Shown here piece after piece: positions 10,381 to 22,046 of a DNA stretch of 64,000 nucleotides (its first letter is position 1; each line of letters opens with the position of its first letter). The notes under the pieces are model-generated. The model was not told the DNA's origin. It made no database searches and saw nothing but the letters and a program-made list of their open reading frames with translations. Made by a program: the position numbers and the translations under genes. The stretch comes from Saccharothrix deserti (lineage in GTDB: Bacteria; Actinomycetota; Actinomycetes; Mycobacteriales; Pseudonocardiaceae): NCBI RefSeq assembly GCF_009769385.1, contig NZ_VKAB01000002.1:496001-560000 (forward strand). Direction: 5' to 3'.

Positions 10381-11201
10381 GGCGAGCCGTTGAGCACAGG
10401 ACCGGGGCGGCGCTGGCGGCGGAGTCGCCTGTCGGAGGTCGGAATTCCGAGTTGGCGGTGACGCTGTCAACCGGGTCCGGTCGGGTGTTCTGCAAGGGGA
10501 TCACGACGGGTTCGCCGTTGGCGCGGATGCATCGCAGCGAGATCACCGTGAGCCCGTTCCTGCCCGAACGGCTCGCTCCGCGCCTGCTGTGGCATGTCGA
10601 GGCGGACGGTTGGCTGCTGCTCGCGTTCGAGCACGTCTCCGGGCAGCACGCCGACCTGTCCCCTGATTCACCGGACTTGCCTGCCGTCGCGGACGCGGTG
10701 GAGGAGATCAGCCGCGTCTCCGCGCCCCCGGCTTCCATCGCACAGCGCTCGATGCCCGAGCAGTGGGCACGGGCGCTGAAGACGGAGATCGAGTCTCCGC
10801 CGCCCCCTGATGCCGCCCCGTGGTCCGCTGCGAACGCCGACCTACTCGTCACGTGGGCCGCCCGCTCGCCCGCGCACATGGGCGGTTCGCACTTGATCCA
10901 CTCGGATCTCAACCCGGCGAACTTCCTCGTGTCGGACCGGGCACGCGTGATCGACTGGGCTTGGTGGCGGACCGGTGCGGCATGGGTTGATCCGGCCTTC
11001 CTGGTCATCCGACTCGTGGCCGACGGCCATGGTCCCGAACAAGCGGAGAAGTGGGCCCGGCAGTTCGACGGCTTCGCCGACGCGCCACCGGACGCGATCA
11101 CCGCGTTCGCCGCATCCGTGCTCCGCTTGTGGGAGCGCAGGTTCGCGGGCACCCCCGCCACGAACGCGGCTCGCCGTTGGGCCCGGTACCGGGTGGCGTA
11201 A
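10377..11201 (+). CDS. APH/choline-kinase-like phosphotransferase
   Basis: Kinase-fold protein of 274 residues. The catalytic loop HSDLNPANFLV (His-x-Asp-x4-Asn) and the following VIDWAWW (metal-binding Asp) are intact; upstream, GRVFCKGI offers the ATP-anchoring Lys and HRSEITVSPFLP the adjacent helix. The GTG start overlaps the preceding stop (GTGA). Members of this superfamily phosphorylate aminoglycosides, choline, homoserine or other small molecules, and the substrate cannot be read from sequence. Association with a UTRA/GntR pair suggests a metabolite-responsive operon rather than a resistance gene. Choline kinase activity is tempting next to betaine genes, but unproven. Confidence 0.8.
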   Translation: MRRAVEHRTGAALAAESPVGGRNSELAVTLSTGSGRVFCKGITTGSPLARMHRSEITVSPFLPERLAPRLLWHVEADGWLLLAFEHVSGQHADLSPDSPDLPAVADAVEEISRVSAPPASIAQRSMPEQWARALKTEIESPPPPDAAPWSAANADLLVTWAARSPAHMGGSHLIHSDLNPANFLVSDRARVIDWAWWRTGAAWVDPAFLVIRLVADGHGPEQAEKWARQFDGFADAPPDAITAFAASVLRLWERRFAGTPATNAARRWARYRVA

Positions 11202-11220
11202 GTCTGCGCCGGTTCCCGCC

Positions 11221-11259
11221 CGCGGCAAGCCCTCTCCAGGTCGGGGAGGGCTTGCCGCG
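11221..11259 (+). terminator. 14-bp hairpin after the kinase gene
   Basis: CGCGGCAAGCCCTC (11221-11234) pairs perfectly with 11246-11259; three more pairs, one of them G-T, extend into the loop. It separates the kinase operon from the dimethylglycine oxidase promoter. Confidence 0.8.
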
Positions 11260-11306
11260 TTGTGCGCCCGGCACGGGGTGATCACGATCCTCAGGCGGAC
11301 AGGGTC

Positions 11307-13806
<2,500 letters not shown>

Positions 13807-13808
13807 CG

Positions 13809-15020
13809 ATGACACTCCCCGAACACCCCGAACACCTGTGGCGCGACCCGGACCCCAAGCCGTCCTACGACGTGATCATCGTCGGCGCGGGCGGTCACGG
13901 CCTGGCCACCGCGTACTACCTGGCGCGCAACCACGGCATCACCAACGTGGCCGTGCTGGAGAAGGGGTGGCTGGCGGGCGGCAACATGGCCCGCAACACC
14001 ACGATCATCCGGTCCAACTACCTGTGGGACGAGAGCGCGGCGATCTACGAGCACGCGCTGAAGCTGTGGGAGACCCTGCCCGAGGACCTGGACTACGACA
14101 TCCTGTTCAGCCAGCGCGGCGTGCTCAACCTCGCGCACACGCTCCAGGATGTCCGCGACTCCGTCCGGCGGGTCAACGCCAACAAGCTCAACGGTGTCGA
14201 CGGCGAGTGGCTGACGCCGGAGGAGGTCGCGAAGGTCTGCCCGATCCTCGACACCTCCCCCGACACCCGCTACCCCGTGCTCGGCGGCACCTGGCAGCCG
14301 CGCGCGGGCATCGCCAAGCACGACCACGTGGCCTGGGCGTTCGCCCGGCGCGCGGACGCGTACGGGATCGACCTGATCCAGCACTGCGAGGTGACCGGGT
14401 TCCTGCGGGACGGCGACCGGGTCGTGGGCGTGGAGACCAGTCGCGGTCCGATCCGGGCGGGCCGGGTCGGGCTGGCCGCGGCCGGGCACTCCAGCGTGCT
14501 GGCCGACACGGTGGGGCTGCGGCTGCCGGTGCAGAGCCACCCGTTGCAGGCGTTGGTGTCCGAGCTGCTCGAACCGATCCACCCGACCGTGGTGATGTCC
14601 AACCACGTGCACGTGTACGTGAGCCAGGCGCACAAGGGCGAACTGGTCATGGGCGCGGGCATCGACACCTACAACTCCTACGGGCAGCGGGGCTCGGTGC
14701 ACGTGATCGAGGACCAGATGGCCGCCGCGCTGGAGCTGTTCCCGATCTTCGGGGGCGCCCACGTGATCCGGACGTGGGGCGGGATCGTGGACACCACGCC
14801 GGACGCGTCGCCGATCGTCGGACTCACCCCGCTGGAGAACCTGTTCGTCAACTGCGGCTGGGGCACCGGCGGTTTCAAGGCGACACCGGGCGTCGGCTGG
14901 GTGTTCGCGCACACCATCGCGACCGGCGAGCCGCACCCGTTGAACGAGCCGTTCAACCTGGAGCGCTTCACCACCGGAGCGCTCATCGACGAGCACGGCG
15001 CCGCCGCCGTCGCGCACTGA
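13809..15020 (+). CDS. soxB: Sarcosine oxidase subunit beta
   Basis: FAD-dependent catalytic subunit of heterotetrameric sarcosine oxidase. The 403-residue product has [19 protein letters not shown] at residues about 20-38, [20 protein letters not shown], and the C-terminal [14 protein letters not shown] segment, all characteristic of SoxB. The ATG at 13809 has GCGAGGG upstream; a GTG six bases earlier overlapping the preceding TGA is an alternative. It is followed 22 bases later by soxD. The enzyme oxidatively demethylates sarcosine to glycine in the cytoplasm with H2O2 and methylene-THF formation. Confidence 0.95.
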   Translation: MTLPEHPEHLWRDPDPKPSYDVIIVGAGGHGLATAYYLARNHGITNVAVLEKGWLAGGNMARNTTIIRSNYLWDESAAIYEHALKLWETLPEDLDYDILFSQRGVLNLAHTLQDVRDSVRRVNANKLNGVDGEWLTPEEVAKVCPILDTSPDTRYPVLGGTWQPRAGIAKHDHVAWAFARRADAYGIDLIQHCEVTGFLRDGDRVVGVETSRGPIRAGRVGLAAAGHSSVLADTVGLRLPVQSHPLQALVSELLEPIHPTVVMSNHVHVYVSQAHKGELVMGAGIDTYNSYGQRGSVHVIEDQMAAALELFPIFGGAHVIRTWGGIVDTTPDASPIVGLTPLENLFVNCGWGTGGFKATPGVGWVFAHTIATGEPHPLNEPFNLERFTTGALIDEHGAAAVAH

Positions 15021-15042
15021 GCCGCACAGAAGGAGCCTGGCG

Positions 15043-15294
15043 ATGCTGCTGATCAGATGCCCCTGGTGCGGTGAGCGCGAGGAGACGGAGTTCCACTACG
15101 GCGGTCAGGCGCACGTCGCCTACCCGCCGGACCCGGAGGCCATGACCGACGCGGAGTGGGCGGAGTACCTGTTCTTCCGGGACAACCCCAAGGGCGTGTT
15201 CGCCGAGCGGTGGGTGCACTCGGCGGGCTGCCGCCGCTGGTTCAACACCCTGCGCGACACCGTCACCAGCGAGTTCGTCGAGGAGGCGCGATGA
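15043..15294 (+). CDS. soxD: Sarcosine oxidase subunit delta
   Basis: Small zinc-binding subunit of sarcosine oxidase, 83 residues. It starts MLLIRCPWCGEREETEF, so Cys6 and Cys9 form the CxxC knuckle, and WVHSAGCRRWFN supplies the later His and Cys ligands. The YGGQAHVAYP motif is family-typical. AGAAGGAG precedes the ATG and its TGA overlaps the soxA ATG. Confidence 0.95.
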   Translation: MLLIRCPWCGEREETEFHYGGQAHVAYPPDPEAMTDAEWAEYLFFRDNPKGVFAERWVHSAGCRRWFNTLRDTVTSEFVEEAR

Positions 15295-18041
15295 GACTGC
15301 CCAGTGGTGGACGGGTCGACCGGTCCGCGCCGGTGCGGTTCACCCTCGATGACGTCGAGTACACCGGGTTCGCGGGTGACACGCTGGCGTCGGCGATGAT
15401 CGCCAACGGTGTGCTGACCGTGGCGCCCTCGCTGTACCTGCGGAGACCGCGCGGGATCGTGACCGCCGGCATCGAGGAGCCCAACGCCCTGGTGCAGGTC
15501 GACGGCGAGCCGTCGTTGACGGCGACGACGGTCGAGCTGGTCGACGGCCTGTCCGCGTCGACGTTGAGCGGGATCGGGCGGCTGGAGCCGGGGCCGGCAG
15601 CGGTGCACGACGAGAAAGCCGTGCACGACAAAAAATATGCGCACACCGACGTCCTGGTGGTCGGCGGCGGACCGGCCGGGCTGGCGGCGGCGCTGGCCGC
15701 GTCCTCGGGTGGGGCGCGGGTGATGCTGGTGGACGACCAGCCGGAGCTGGGCGGCAGCCTGCTGTCCGATGCCTCGCCGTCGCCGTGGGTGGCCTCCGCC
15801 GCAGCGGAGCTGGCTGCACGGCCCGAGGTCCGGGTGCTGTCGCGGGCGACGGCCTTCGGCTACTACGACAGCAACTACGTGCTGGTGGCGCAGAAGCGGC
15901 GGCTGTGGCACGTGCGGGCGCGGCGGGTCGTGCTGGCCACCGGGGCGCACGAGCGGCCGATCGTGTTCGGCGACAACGACCTGCCCGGCATCATGTCGGC
16001 CTCCGCCGTGCGGACCTACGTCAACCGGTACGCCGTGCTGCCGGGACGTGAGGTGGTCGTGCTGACCGCCGACGACAGCGCCTACGCGACGGCGTTCGAC
16101 CTGACGGCGGCGGGCGCGAACGTGGTCGCGATCCTCGACACCCGCACCGAACCACCGGCCGACCTGGCGGCGCGCGCGATGTCGCTGGGCATCACGGTGT
16201 CGCCCGATCAAGTGGTGCGGAGGGCCTCGGGTTCATCGCGGATCACCGGTGTGTCCACAAGGGATGGATGGCTGGACTGCGACCTGCTGGCGGTGTCCGG
16301 CGGGTGGAATCCGGTGGTGCACCTGTTCAGCCAGTCGCGCGGCACGGTGCGGTGGGACGACGGGCTCGCCGCGTTCGTCCCCGACGTGGCGGCGCAGGCG
16401 AACCGCGTGGTCGGCGCGGCCAACGGTGTGTACGACCTGGCCGACTGCCTGGCCGAGGGCGCGGCGGCCGGTGGCGAGGCCGCCGAACTGGTCGGATACC
16501 CCGGTGCGGCCCCGGAACTGCCGTCGGTGGCACGCCGGAACGCCACTCCCCCGGGCCCGCTGTGGCAGGCGCCCGACGACCCGTCGCGGTGCTTCGTCGA
16601 CCTGCAACGGGATGCGACGGTGGCGGACGTGCTGCGCGCCACCGGCGCCGGGATGCGGTCGCCCGAGCACGTCAAGCGGTACACCACCATCGGCACCGGC
16701 GCGGACCAGGGCAGGACGTCGAACGTGGTGGCGCTGGGCGTGATCGCCTCCGCGCTGGGCCTGGACTCCCCGGGCGAACTGGGCACGACGACGTTCCGCG
16801 CGCCGTACGCGCCGGTGTCGTTCGCGCTGATGGCCGGGCGCAACCGCGGCGCGCTGCACGACCCGGTGCGCACGACAGCGATCCACCCGTGGCACGTCGA
16901 GGCGGGCGCGGTGTTCGAGGACGTCGGGCACTGGAAGCGGCCGCGGTACTACCCGCACGCGGGCGAGGACATGGACGCCGCCGTGCTGCGCGAGTGCCAC
17001 GCCGCGCGCACGGGGGTCGGCGTGCAGGACGCCTCCACGCTCGGCAAGATCGAAGTGGTCGGCGCGGACGCGGGCGAGTTCCTCAACCGCATGTACACCA
17101 ACGCGTTCAAGAAGCTCGCGGTCGGCTCGGCACGGTACGGGATGATGTGCAGGGCCGACGGCATGGTGTTCGACGACGGCGTGACCATGCGGCTGGCCGA
17201 GGACCGGTTCTACGTCACGACCACGACCGGCGGTGCGGCACGGGTGCTGGACTGGTTCGAGGAGTGGGCGCAGACCGAGTGGCCCTCGCTCGACGTGAAG
17301 TTCACCTCCGTCACCGAGCAGTGGTGCACCGTGGCGGTCGTGGGGCCGAAGTCGCGTGCGGTGATCGGCCGGTTGGCGCCGTCGTTGGACGTGTCAGCCG
17401 AGGCGTTCGGGTTCATGACGTTCCGGGACACGGTGCTGCACAACGGAATCCCTGCCCGGATCGCGCGGATCTCGTTCTCCGGCGAGCTGGCCTACGAGGT
17501 CAACGTCGCGTCGTGGTACGGGTTGGCGGTCTGGCGGGCGGTGCTGGAGGCGGGCGCGGACTTCGACATCACGCCGTACGGCACGGAGACGATGCACGTG
17601 CTGCGGGCCGAGAAGGGGTTCCCCATCGTCGGGCAGGACACCGACGGCACGGTGACGCCGCACGACCTCGGCATGTCGTGGATCGTGTCGAAGCAGAAGG
17701 ACTTCGTCGGCAAGCGCTCGCTGCGCCGGCCGGACGCGGTCCGCCCGGACCGCAAGCACCTGGTCGGCCTGCTGCCGGTCGAGCCGGACGTGGTGCTGCC
17801 GGAGGGTTCGCAGCTCATCGCGCCCGGCACGCCGTTGACGCCGCCCGTGCCCATGCTCGGGCACGTCACGTCGAGCTACCGCAGTGCCGTGCTGGAGCGC
17901 AGCTTCGCACTGGCCCTGGTCAAGGGCGGACGCGACCGGATCGGCGAGACCGTGCTCGCGCCGCTGGGTGATCGGCTGGTCGAGGCGACGGTGACCGAGC
18001 CGGTGTTCTACGACAAGGAGGGGGCGCGCCGTGACGGTTGA
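15291..18041 (+). CDS. soxA: Sarcosine oxidase subunit alpha
   Basis: Large subunit, 916 residues. The N-terminal domain (VRFTLDDVEYTGFAGDTLASAM) resembles the ferredoxin-like domain of the SoxA/HcnA group. Next is a dinucleotide-binding domain (VLVVGGGPAGLAAALAAS, near residue 119; VLATGAHERPIVF), and the C-terminal third is a GcvT-like folate domain (GVQDASTLGKIEVVG, FSGELAYEVNV, RAEKGFPIVGQDTDGTVTPHDLG). AGGAGG lies 4 bases before the ATG. It overlaps soxD by four bases and soxG by eleven. A short AT-rich patch at 15630-15640 interrupts the otherwise GC-rich gene but keeps the frame. Confidence 0.95.
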   Translation: MRLPSGGRVDRSAPVRFTLDDVEYTGFAGDTLASAMIANGVLTVAPSLYLRRPRGIVTAGIEEPNALVQVDGEPSLTATTVELVDGLSASTLSGIGRLEPGPAAVHDEKAVHDKKYAHTDVLVVGGGPAGLAAALAASSGGARVMLVDDQPELGGSLLSDASPSPWVASAAAELAARPEVRVLSRATAFGYYDSNYVLVAQKRRLWHVRARRVVLATGAHERPIVFGDNDLPGIMSASAVRTYVNRYAVLPGREVVVLTADDSAYATAFDLTAAGANVVAILDTRTEPPADLAARAMSLGITVSPDQVVRRASGSSRITGVSTRDGWLDCDLLAVSGGWNPVVHLFSQSRGTVRWDDGLAAFVPDVAAQANRVVGAANGVYDLADCLAEGAAAGGEAAELVGYPGAAPELPSVARRNATPPGPLWQAPDDPSRCFVDLQRDATVADVLRATGAGMRSPEHVKRYTTIGTGADQGRTSNVVALGVIASALGLDSPGELGTTTFRAPYAPVSFALMAGRNRGALHDPVRTTAIHPWHVEAGAVFEDVGHWKRPRYYPHAGEDMDAAVLRECHAARTGVGVQDASTLGKIEVVGADAGEFLNRMYTNAFKKLAVGSARYGMMCRADGMVFDDGVTMRLAEDRFYVTTTTGGAARVLDWFEEWAQTEWPSLDVKFTSVTEQWCTVAVVGPKSRAVIGRLAPSLDVSAEAFGFMTFRDTVLHNGIPARIARISFSGELAYEVNVASWYGLAVWRAVLEAGADFDITPYGTETMHVLRAEKGFPIVGQDTDGTVTPHDLGMSWIVSKQKDFVGKRSLRRPDAVRPDRKHLVGLLPVEPDVVLPEGSQLIAPGTPLTPPVPMLGHVTSSYRSAVLERSFALALVKGGRDRIGETVLAPLGDRLVEATVTEPVFYDKEGARRDG

Positions 18042-18525
18042 GTCCTTGCGCCGCAGTCCGCTGGCCGACCACCCGCTGGTCTCCGGTAGCGGCGTGCGGC
18101 TGGTGGAGATCCCGTTCCTCACCGCGGTGAACGTGCAGGGCGCGCCGGGCTTCCCGACGCCCCCCGCCAGCGGCGTCGCCGCGTGGGGCGAGCGGTCGGT
18201 GTTGTGGCTAGGGCCCGAGGAGTGGCTGGTGGTCGGGCCGGACGGCGACACGTTCGACCTACCCGGCGGTGTGGACGTGTCGGCCAACCGGACCACGATC
18301 GAGCTCAGCGGACCGAACGCGAGGGACGTCCTGGAGAAGGGCTGCACCCTCGACCTGCACCCACGGGCGTTCGGCGCGGGCCGCTGCGCCCAGACCACCC
18401 TGGCCCGGTCGCAGGTGCTGCTGTGGCAGACGTCGAACGCCCCGGTGTACCGCCTGATGGTGCGCGGGTCGTTCGCGCACTACCTGGCCGACTGGCTCAC
18501 CGACGCCGCCCAGGAGTACCTCTAG
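18031..18525 (+). CDS. soxG: Sarcosine oxidase subunit gamma
   Basis: Structural gamma subunit, 164 residues, starting at a GTG inside the end of soxA. Family features include LRRSPLADHP near the N-terminus, a WLGPEEWLVVGP segment and a DVSANRTTIELSG stretch. Last gene of the dimethylglycine-sarcosine operon. It ends seven bases from the end of the convergent monooxygenase gene, with no obvious hairpin between. Confidence 0.92.
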   Translation: MTVESLRRSPLADHPLVSGSGVRLVEIPFLTAVNVQGAPGFPTPPASGVAAWGERSVLWLGPEEWLVVGPDGDTFDLPGGVDVSANRTTIELSGPNARDVLEKGCTLDLHPRAFGAGRCAQTTLARSQVLLWQTSNAPVYRLMVRGSFAHYLADWLTDAAQEYL

Positions 18526-18532
18526 AGCGGGC

Positions 18533-20023
18533 CTAGGAGTTCCGTGACGTGCCCCGCCTCCGAGTCGCCGAATTTGCCCTCGTCAGGCCCTTGTAGCGGT
18601 GTGCGACTCCGCCTGGAAGCAGATATTCGGCCGGCAGGTTGCCGGCGCGGCGGGATGGCAGCCCCATGTCGTGCATGAGCTCGTCCGCACAGTGGATGTC
18701 GTAGGGACCGAAGTCGTAGCCACCGGAGCCTGGAAGCACCTGCTCCTGCCAGGCCAGGCGAGCATCGACGGCCTCCTGCATCTCCTGCTCGCTCGGGGTG
18801 GTGCGCAGTGCCACCCGGAAATGACAGGCCAGCCAGTGCGCGGTGAGTTCCACGCCCATGATGTTGTTGAAGACCTGCCGGAACCCGACGAACCCCAGCC
18901 GGTCGGCGCCGGGTGGCACGATGCCCCGGTAGAGGCGCATCCGCCCGGTGGAGTCGTGCACCCGCACCTTCGGATCCAGGAACGGGAAGACTTTGTGGTG
19001 GCCGGTGGCGAACACGATGACATCCGCCGGCACTTCCTCGCCGGTCGCCAGTCGCAGCCCCTTGTCGGTGTACGCCTCGACAGCACCGACCTCGGCGGCG
19101 ATCAAGCCGCGGCGGACGGCCCGCACGTAGCCACGTGGCATCACTCCGGCGTGTGCCAGGTGGAAGGGGAGCGTGTGAGTGGGCCGCAGCTGCCTCGGCA
19201 GCCGGTACAGCCCCGTGGAAATCAGCATGTCGCGGGTGATGAGCCACCACAGACCCCGCTTGACCCGCTCGTTGATGCGGTCGATCGGGCGGACACAGGC
19301 CGGATCGTGGTAACGGGGCAGGAGCGCCTCACCGAGCCGGGTGAACAGGATCCACTTGTAGCCGACCAGACCGAGCACGAGCCGTTCGGGGATCATCCAG
19401 TTCACCTTGCGCTGCACGATCGTGGCTGAGGTCGCCTCGTGCGCGGCGCGGGTGATCAGGTCCAACGCGGACTTGCCGCCGCCCACGACGACCACGCGCC
19501 GGCCGGTGAACGTCTCGGCCCGCACCTCGTTGGAGTGCAGCACGGTCCCGCTGAACAACTCACGGCCGGGCAGGTCGGGCACCTGGACGTGATGATGAGC
19601 CCCGCTGGCGACAACGACGTAGTCGAATGTTTCGCGACGAACCCGCGCCGCCTGGTCCCCGGCGGGCCGGGAGTCGACCGACCAGCCGGAGGCGCCCACC
19701 CGCCCGAGCCCGTCCACCGGCCGGATGGAGATCACCTCGGTGCCCGGTCGGAGGCGGTCGAGCACACCGAAGGTCTCGGCGTAGTCCTCCAGGTAGCGCT
19801 GGGTGTCCACCGCGCCGGCGAAGTGCAAGCGGTTGGGCAGGTCCGCGAACTCGAAGAGGCGGAGCGCGGACTGGTTGGCCAGCCCGTCGTAGCAGCCCCC
19901 TGGTGACCAGATCCCGCCGACCCGCTGGTACTTGTCGAAGACCGTGACGTCGAAGCCGTTCTCCAACAGCACCTTGGCGGTGACGATTCCCGCGGGGCCC
20001 GCCCCGACAACACACGCTCTCAT
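18533..20023 (-). CDS. Flavin-containing monooxygenase
   Basis: FAD/NADPH-dependent monooxygenase of 496 residues. It has the N-terminal FAD motif VVGAGPAGIVTAKVL (residues 4-18), the FMO fingerprint FSGTVLHSNEV with its central His, a second Rossmann motif VVVVGGGKSALDL, and FATGHHKVFPFLD near the C-terminus. The ATG at 20023 has GGGAG upstream and lies directly before the FAD fold; an in-frame extension to 20137 looks spurious. Members oxygenate N, S or carbonyl groups. Facing the sarcosine oxidase operon it might act on methylated amines, but this is a guess and the substrate is open. Confidence 0.85.
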   Translation of the reverse strand: MRACVVGAGPAGIVTAKVLLENGFDVTVFDKYQRVGGIWSPGGCYDGLANQSALRLFEFADLPNRLHFAGAVDTQRYLEDYAETFGVLDRLRPGTEVISIRPVDGLGRVGASGWSVDSRPAGDQAARVRRETFDYVVVASGAHHHVQVPDLPGRELFSGTVLHSNEVRAETFTGRRVVVVGGGKSALDLITRAAHEATSATIVQRKVNWMIPERLVLGLVGYKWILFTRLGEALLPRYHDPACVRPIDRINERVKRGLWWLITRDMLISTGLYRLPRQLRPTHTLPFHLAHAGVMPRGYVRAVRRGLIAAEVGAVEAYTDKGLRLATGEEVPADVIVFATGHHKVFPFLDPKVRVHDSTGRMRLYRGIVPPGADRLGFVGFRQVFNNIMGVELTAHWLACHFRVALRTTPSEQEMQEAVDARLAWQEQVLPGSGGYDFGPYDIHCADELMHDMGLPSRRAGNLPAEYLLPGGVAHRYKGLTRANSATRRRGTSRNS

Positions 20024-20331
20024 AGGCTGCCACTCCCCGGGGTGATCGGCGCATCCAGCACGCCCATCATCCCGGTCGCGGACCCCCATGCCCAGCGACG
20101 TGATCAGGACACGGGACACGGTGGGCATGACAGCCACGTCGGGCAGCCACAGCAGGCAGGCAAGCCGGCCCGCCAGTCAGGCCGGCTGCGAGAGCAGCGC
20201 GTCGGTCGTCTGCGCGGTGGACGCGGTGCCGCCCACGTCGGCCGTTCGGGAGGACCTGGCGGGCGGGCCCGATCACCTCCGGCCGATGCCGTCGCCCGGG
20301 CGCACCGCGACGCGGTGCGCCGTCCCGGCCA
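20024..20331. other. 308-base spacer with no recognised gene
   Basis: It lies between two minus-strand genes, the SLC13 carrier and the monooxygenase. Open frames here are extensions or shadows. No repeat, hairpin or RNA motif was recognised. Confidence 0.5.
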
Positions 20332-21936
20332 TCAGGCGCCGATCCCGAGCAACGCGACCATCGCGGGCAGGCCGAGCAGGATCAGGATCGCGCCGATCAC
20401 GTCGAAGGAGATGCCCGACCGGATCATCTTGGTGATCGGCACCGCGCCGGAGCCGTAGACCACCGCGTTCTGCGGTGTCGACACCGGCAGCATGAACCCG
20501 AACGACGCGGCGAACGTCGCGGCCAGCGCGGGCACGAACGGGTTGGCCCCGGCGGCGACCGCGATCGGGATGATGATCGGGACCACCACGGCCGCCGACG
20601 CCGTGTTGCTGGTCGTCTCCGACACCACGATCGCCAACACGACGGCGAAGATCGTGATGGGCACGACGCTGCTCAGGCCGAGCGCGTCGGAGGCCGTCTC
20701 CCCCAGGGTCCTGGCCAGGCCGGTGCTCGCCAGCAGCGAGCCGAAGATGATGCCGGTGCCGAACAGCAGGATGGTGCCCCAGTCGATCTCCGCGGCGTCG
20801 CGCCAGCGCAGCGTGAACTCCCGCTTCGGCCAGTCGGTCGGCAGCAGGTACAGCAGGGACGCGCCGAGCACCGCGACGACGCCCTCGTCGAGCCGGTCGC
20901 TGATCGCCGCGTAGACGTCCGAGTCGTTGCCCGCCACCAGCGCGACGATGCCGGGCACGATCCACAGCGTCACGGTGACCCCGAAGGCGACCAGGGTGTT
21001 CTTCTCCGCGCGGGACAGCGGGCCCATGGCCGCACGCTCTCCCGCGACGTAGTCCGAGACGCCCTCGATGCGCCGGATCTCCGGCCGGTTGAGCAGCAGC
21101 AGGACGACCGCCAGCGCGACGAACATGAGCGCGCAGATCGGCAGCGCGGTGGCCGTCCACTGGGCGAACGAGATCCGCTCGCCGGTGGCCTCTTCGATCA
21201 GCCCGCGACCGATCAGGTTCGGCGGGGTGCCGACCGGTGTCAGCAGACCGCCGACGCTGGCGCCGTAGGCCAGCATGAGCATGATCGCGGTGCCGACCCG
21301 CAGCCGCAGCGGGTCGAAGTCGGCCGCGACCATGCCCCTGTCCTGCAACAGCTTCGCGATGACGCCGAGGATGCCCAGCGCGGTCGGCAGCAGCATCGCC
21401 ACCGTGGCGGTGTTGGACACGAACGCGGACAGCACGCAGGTGATGCCGCCGAATGCGACGATCACCCCCGTGGCCGAGCCGCCGACCCGGGGCAGGGCGA
21501 GGATCCGGAACGCGAACCGGCGGGCCAGACCGTGCTTGAGCATCGCCTGGGCCAGGATGAACGCGCCGATGAACGTGAAGATGGTCGAGGACCCGAACGG
21601 GCGCAGCGCGTCGTCGGGCGGCACGACGTTCAGCAGGACGATGAACGCGACGCCGATGAGCCCGCCGACCGGGATCGGCACCGCCTCGGTGATCCACAGG
21701 ACGATGACGCCGAGGAGGATCCCGCCGAGCGTCTGCTGGTTGCCCGGGATGTCGAGGGGCAGGGCCAGGAAGACGATCGCGACGAGCGGCGCGAGCCACA
21801 GCCCGACCGTGCGGCGGGCGCGCTCGAACTTCTCCTCGGCGGGGGTGAGCCGCTGCTCCCCCAGGCCGCGGTAGGTCGCGTGACCGAGCAGGGCCTTGTC
21901 GACGTCGGTTCGGTTCGTGGGCTGTTCGTCCGCCAT
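20332..21936 (-). CDS. SLC13/DASS-family anion symporter
   Basis: Integral membrane carrier of 534 residues with about a dozen hydrophobic helices. The family's duplicated sequence marks are visible as SVGGLLTPVGTPPNLIG in the first half and VSETTSNTASAAVVVP plus SFGFMLPVSTPQNAVVYG in the second, which together form the two sodium/dicarboxylate-binding loops. It probably imports di- or tricarboxylates or sulfate with Na+. The ATG at 21936 has GGGAGGT five bases upstream; the longer in-frame start lacks one. A cytoplasmic N-terminal tail (~45 residues) precedes the first helix. The substrate cannot be assigned. Confidence 0.88.
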   Translation of the reverse strand: MADEQPTNRTDVDKALLGHATYRGLGEQRLTPAEEKFERARRTVGLWLAPLVAIVFLALPLDIPGNQQTLGGILLGVIVLWITEAVPIPVGGLIGVAFIVLLNVVPPDDALRPFGSSTIFTFIGAFILAQAMLKHGLARRFAFRILALPRVGGSATGVIVAFGGITCVLSAFVSNTATVAMLLPTALGILGVIAKLLQDRGMVAADFDPLRLRVGTAIMLMLAYGASVGGLLTPVGTPPNLIGRGLIEEATGERISFAQWTATALPICALMFVALAVVLLLLNRPEIRRIEGVSDYVAGERAAMGPLSRAEKNTLVAFGVTVTLWIVPGIVALVAGNDSDVYAAISDRLDEGVVAVLGASLLYLLPTDWPKREFTLRWRDAAEIDWGTILLFGTGIIFGSLLASTGLARTLGETASDALGLSSVVPITIFAVVLAIVVSETTSNTASAAVVVPIIIPIAVAAGANPFVPALAATFAASFGFMLPVSTPQNAVVYGSGAVPITKMIRSGISFDVIGAILILLGLPAMVALLGIGA

Positions 21937-22046
21937 CGTGACCTCCCGTCGATGCACCACCAGCCTGACACCGGTGGCGGTCACCGGCCACCCGTGCGCC
22001 GTGCACGGGTCCCGGCGACCGCCGACCGGCGGATCGGCTCAGCGCG

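Noticed and set aside
10377..11201. Aminoglycoside resistance gene or biosynthetic cluster
   Set aside because: Only the kinase fold supports it. No antibiotic biosynthesis genes are nearby, and the operon has unrelated small partners and UTRA regulators.
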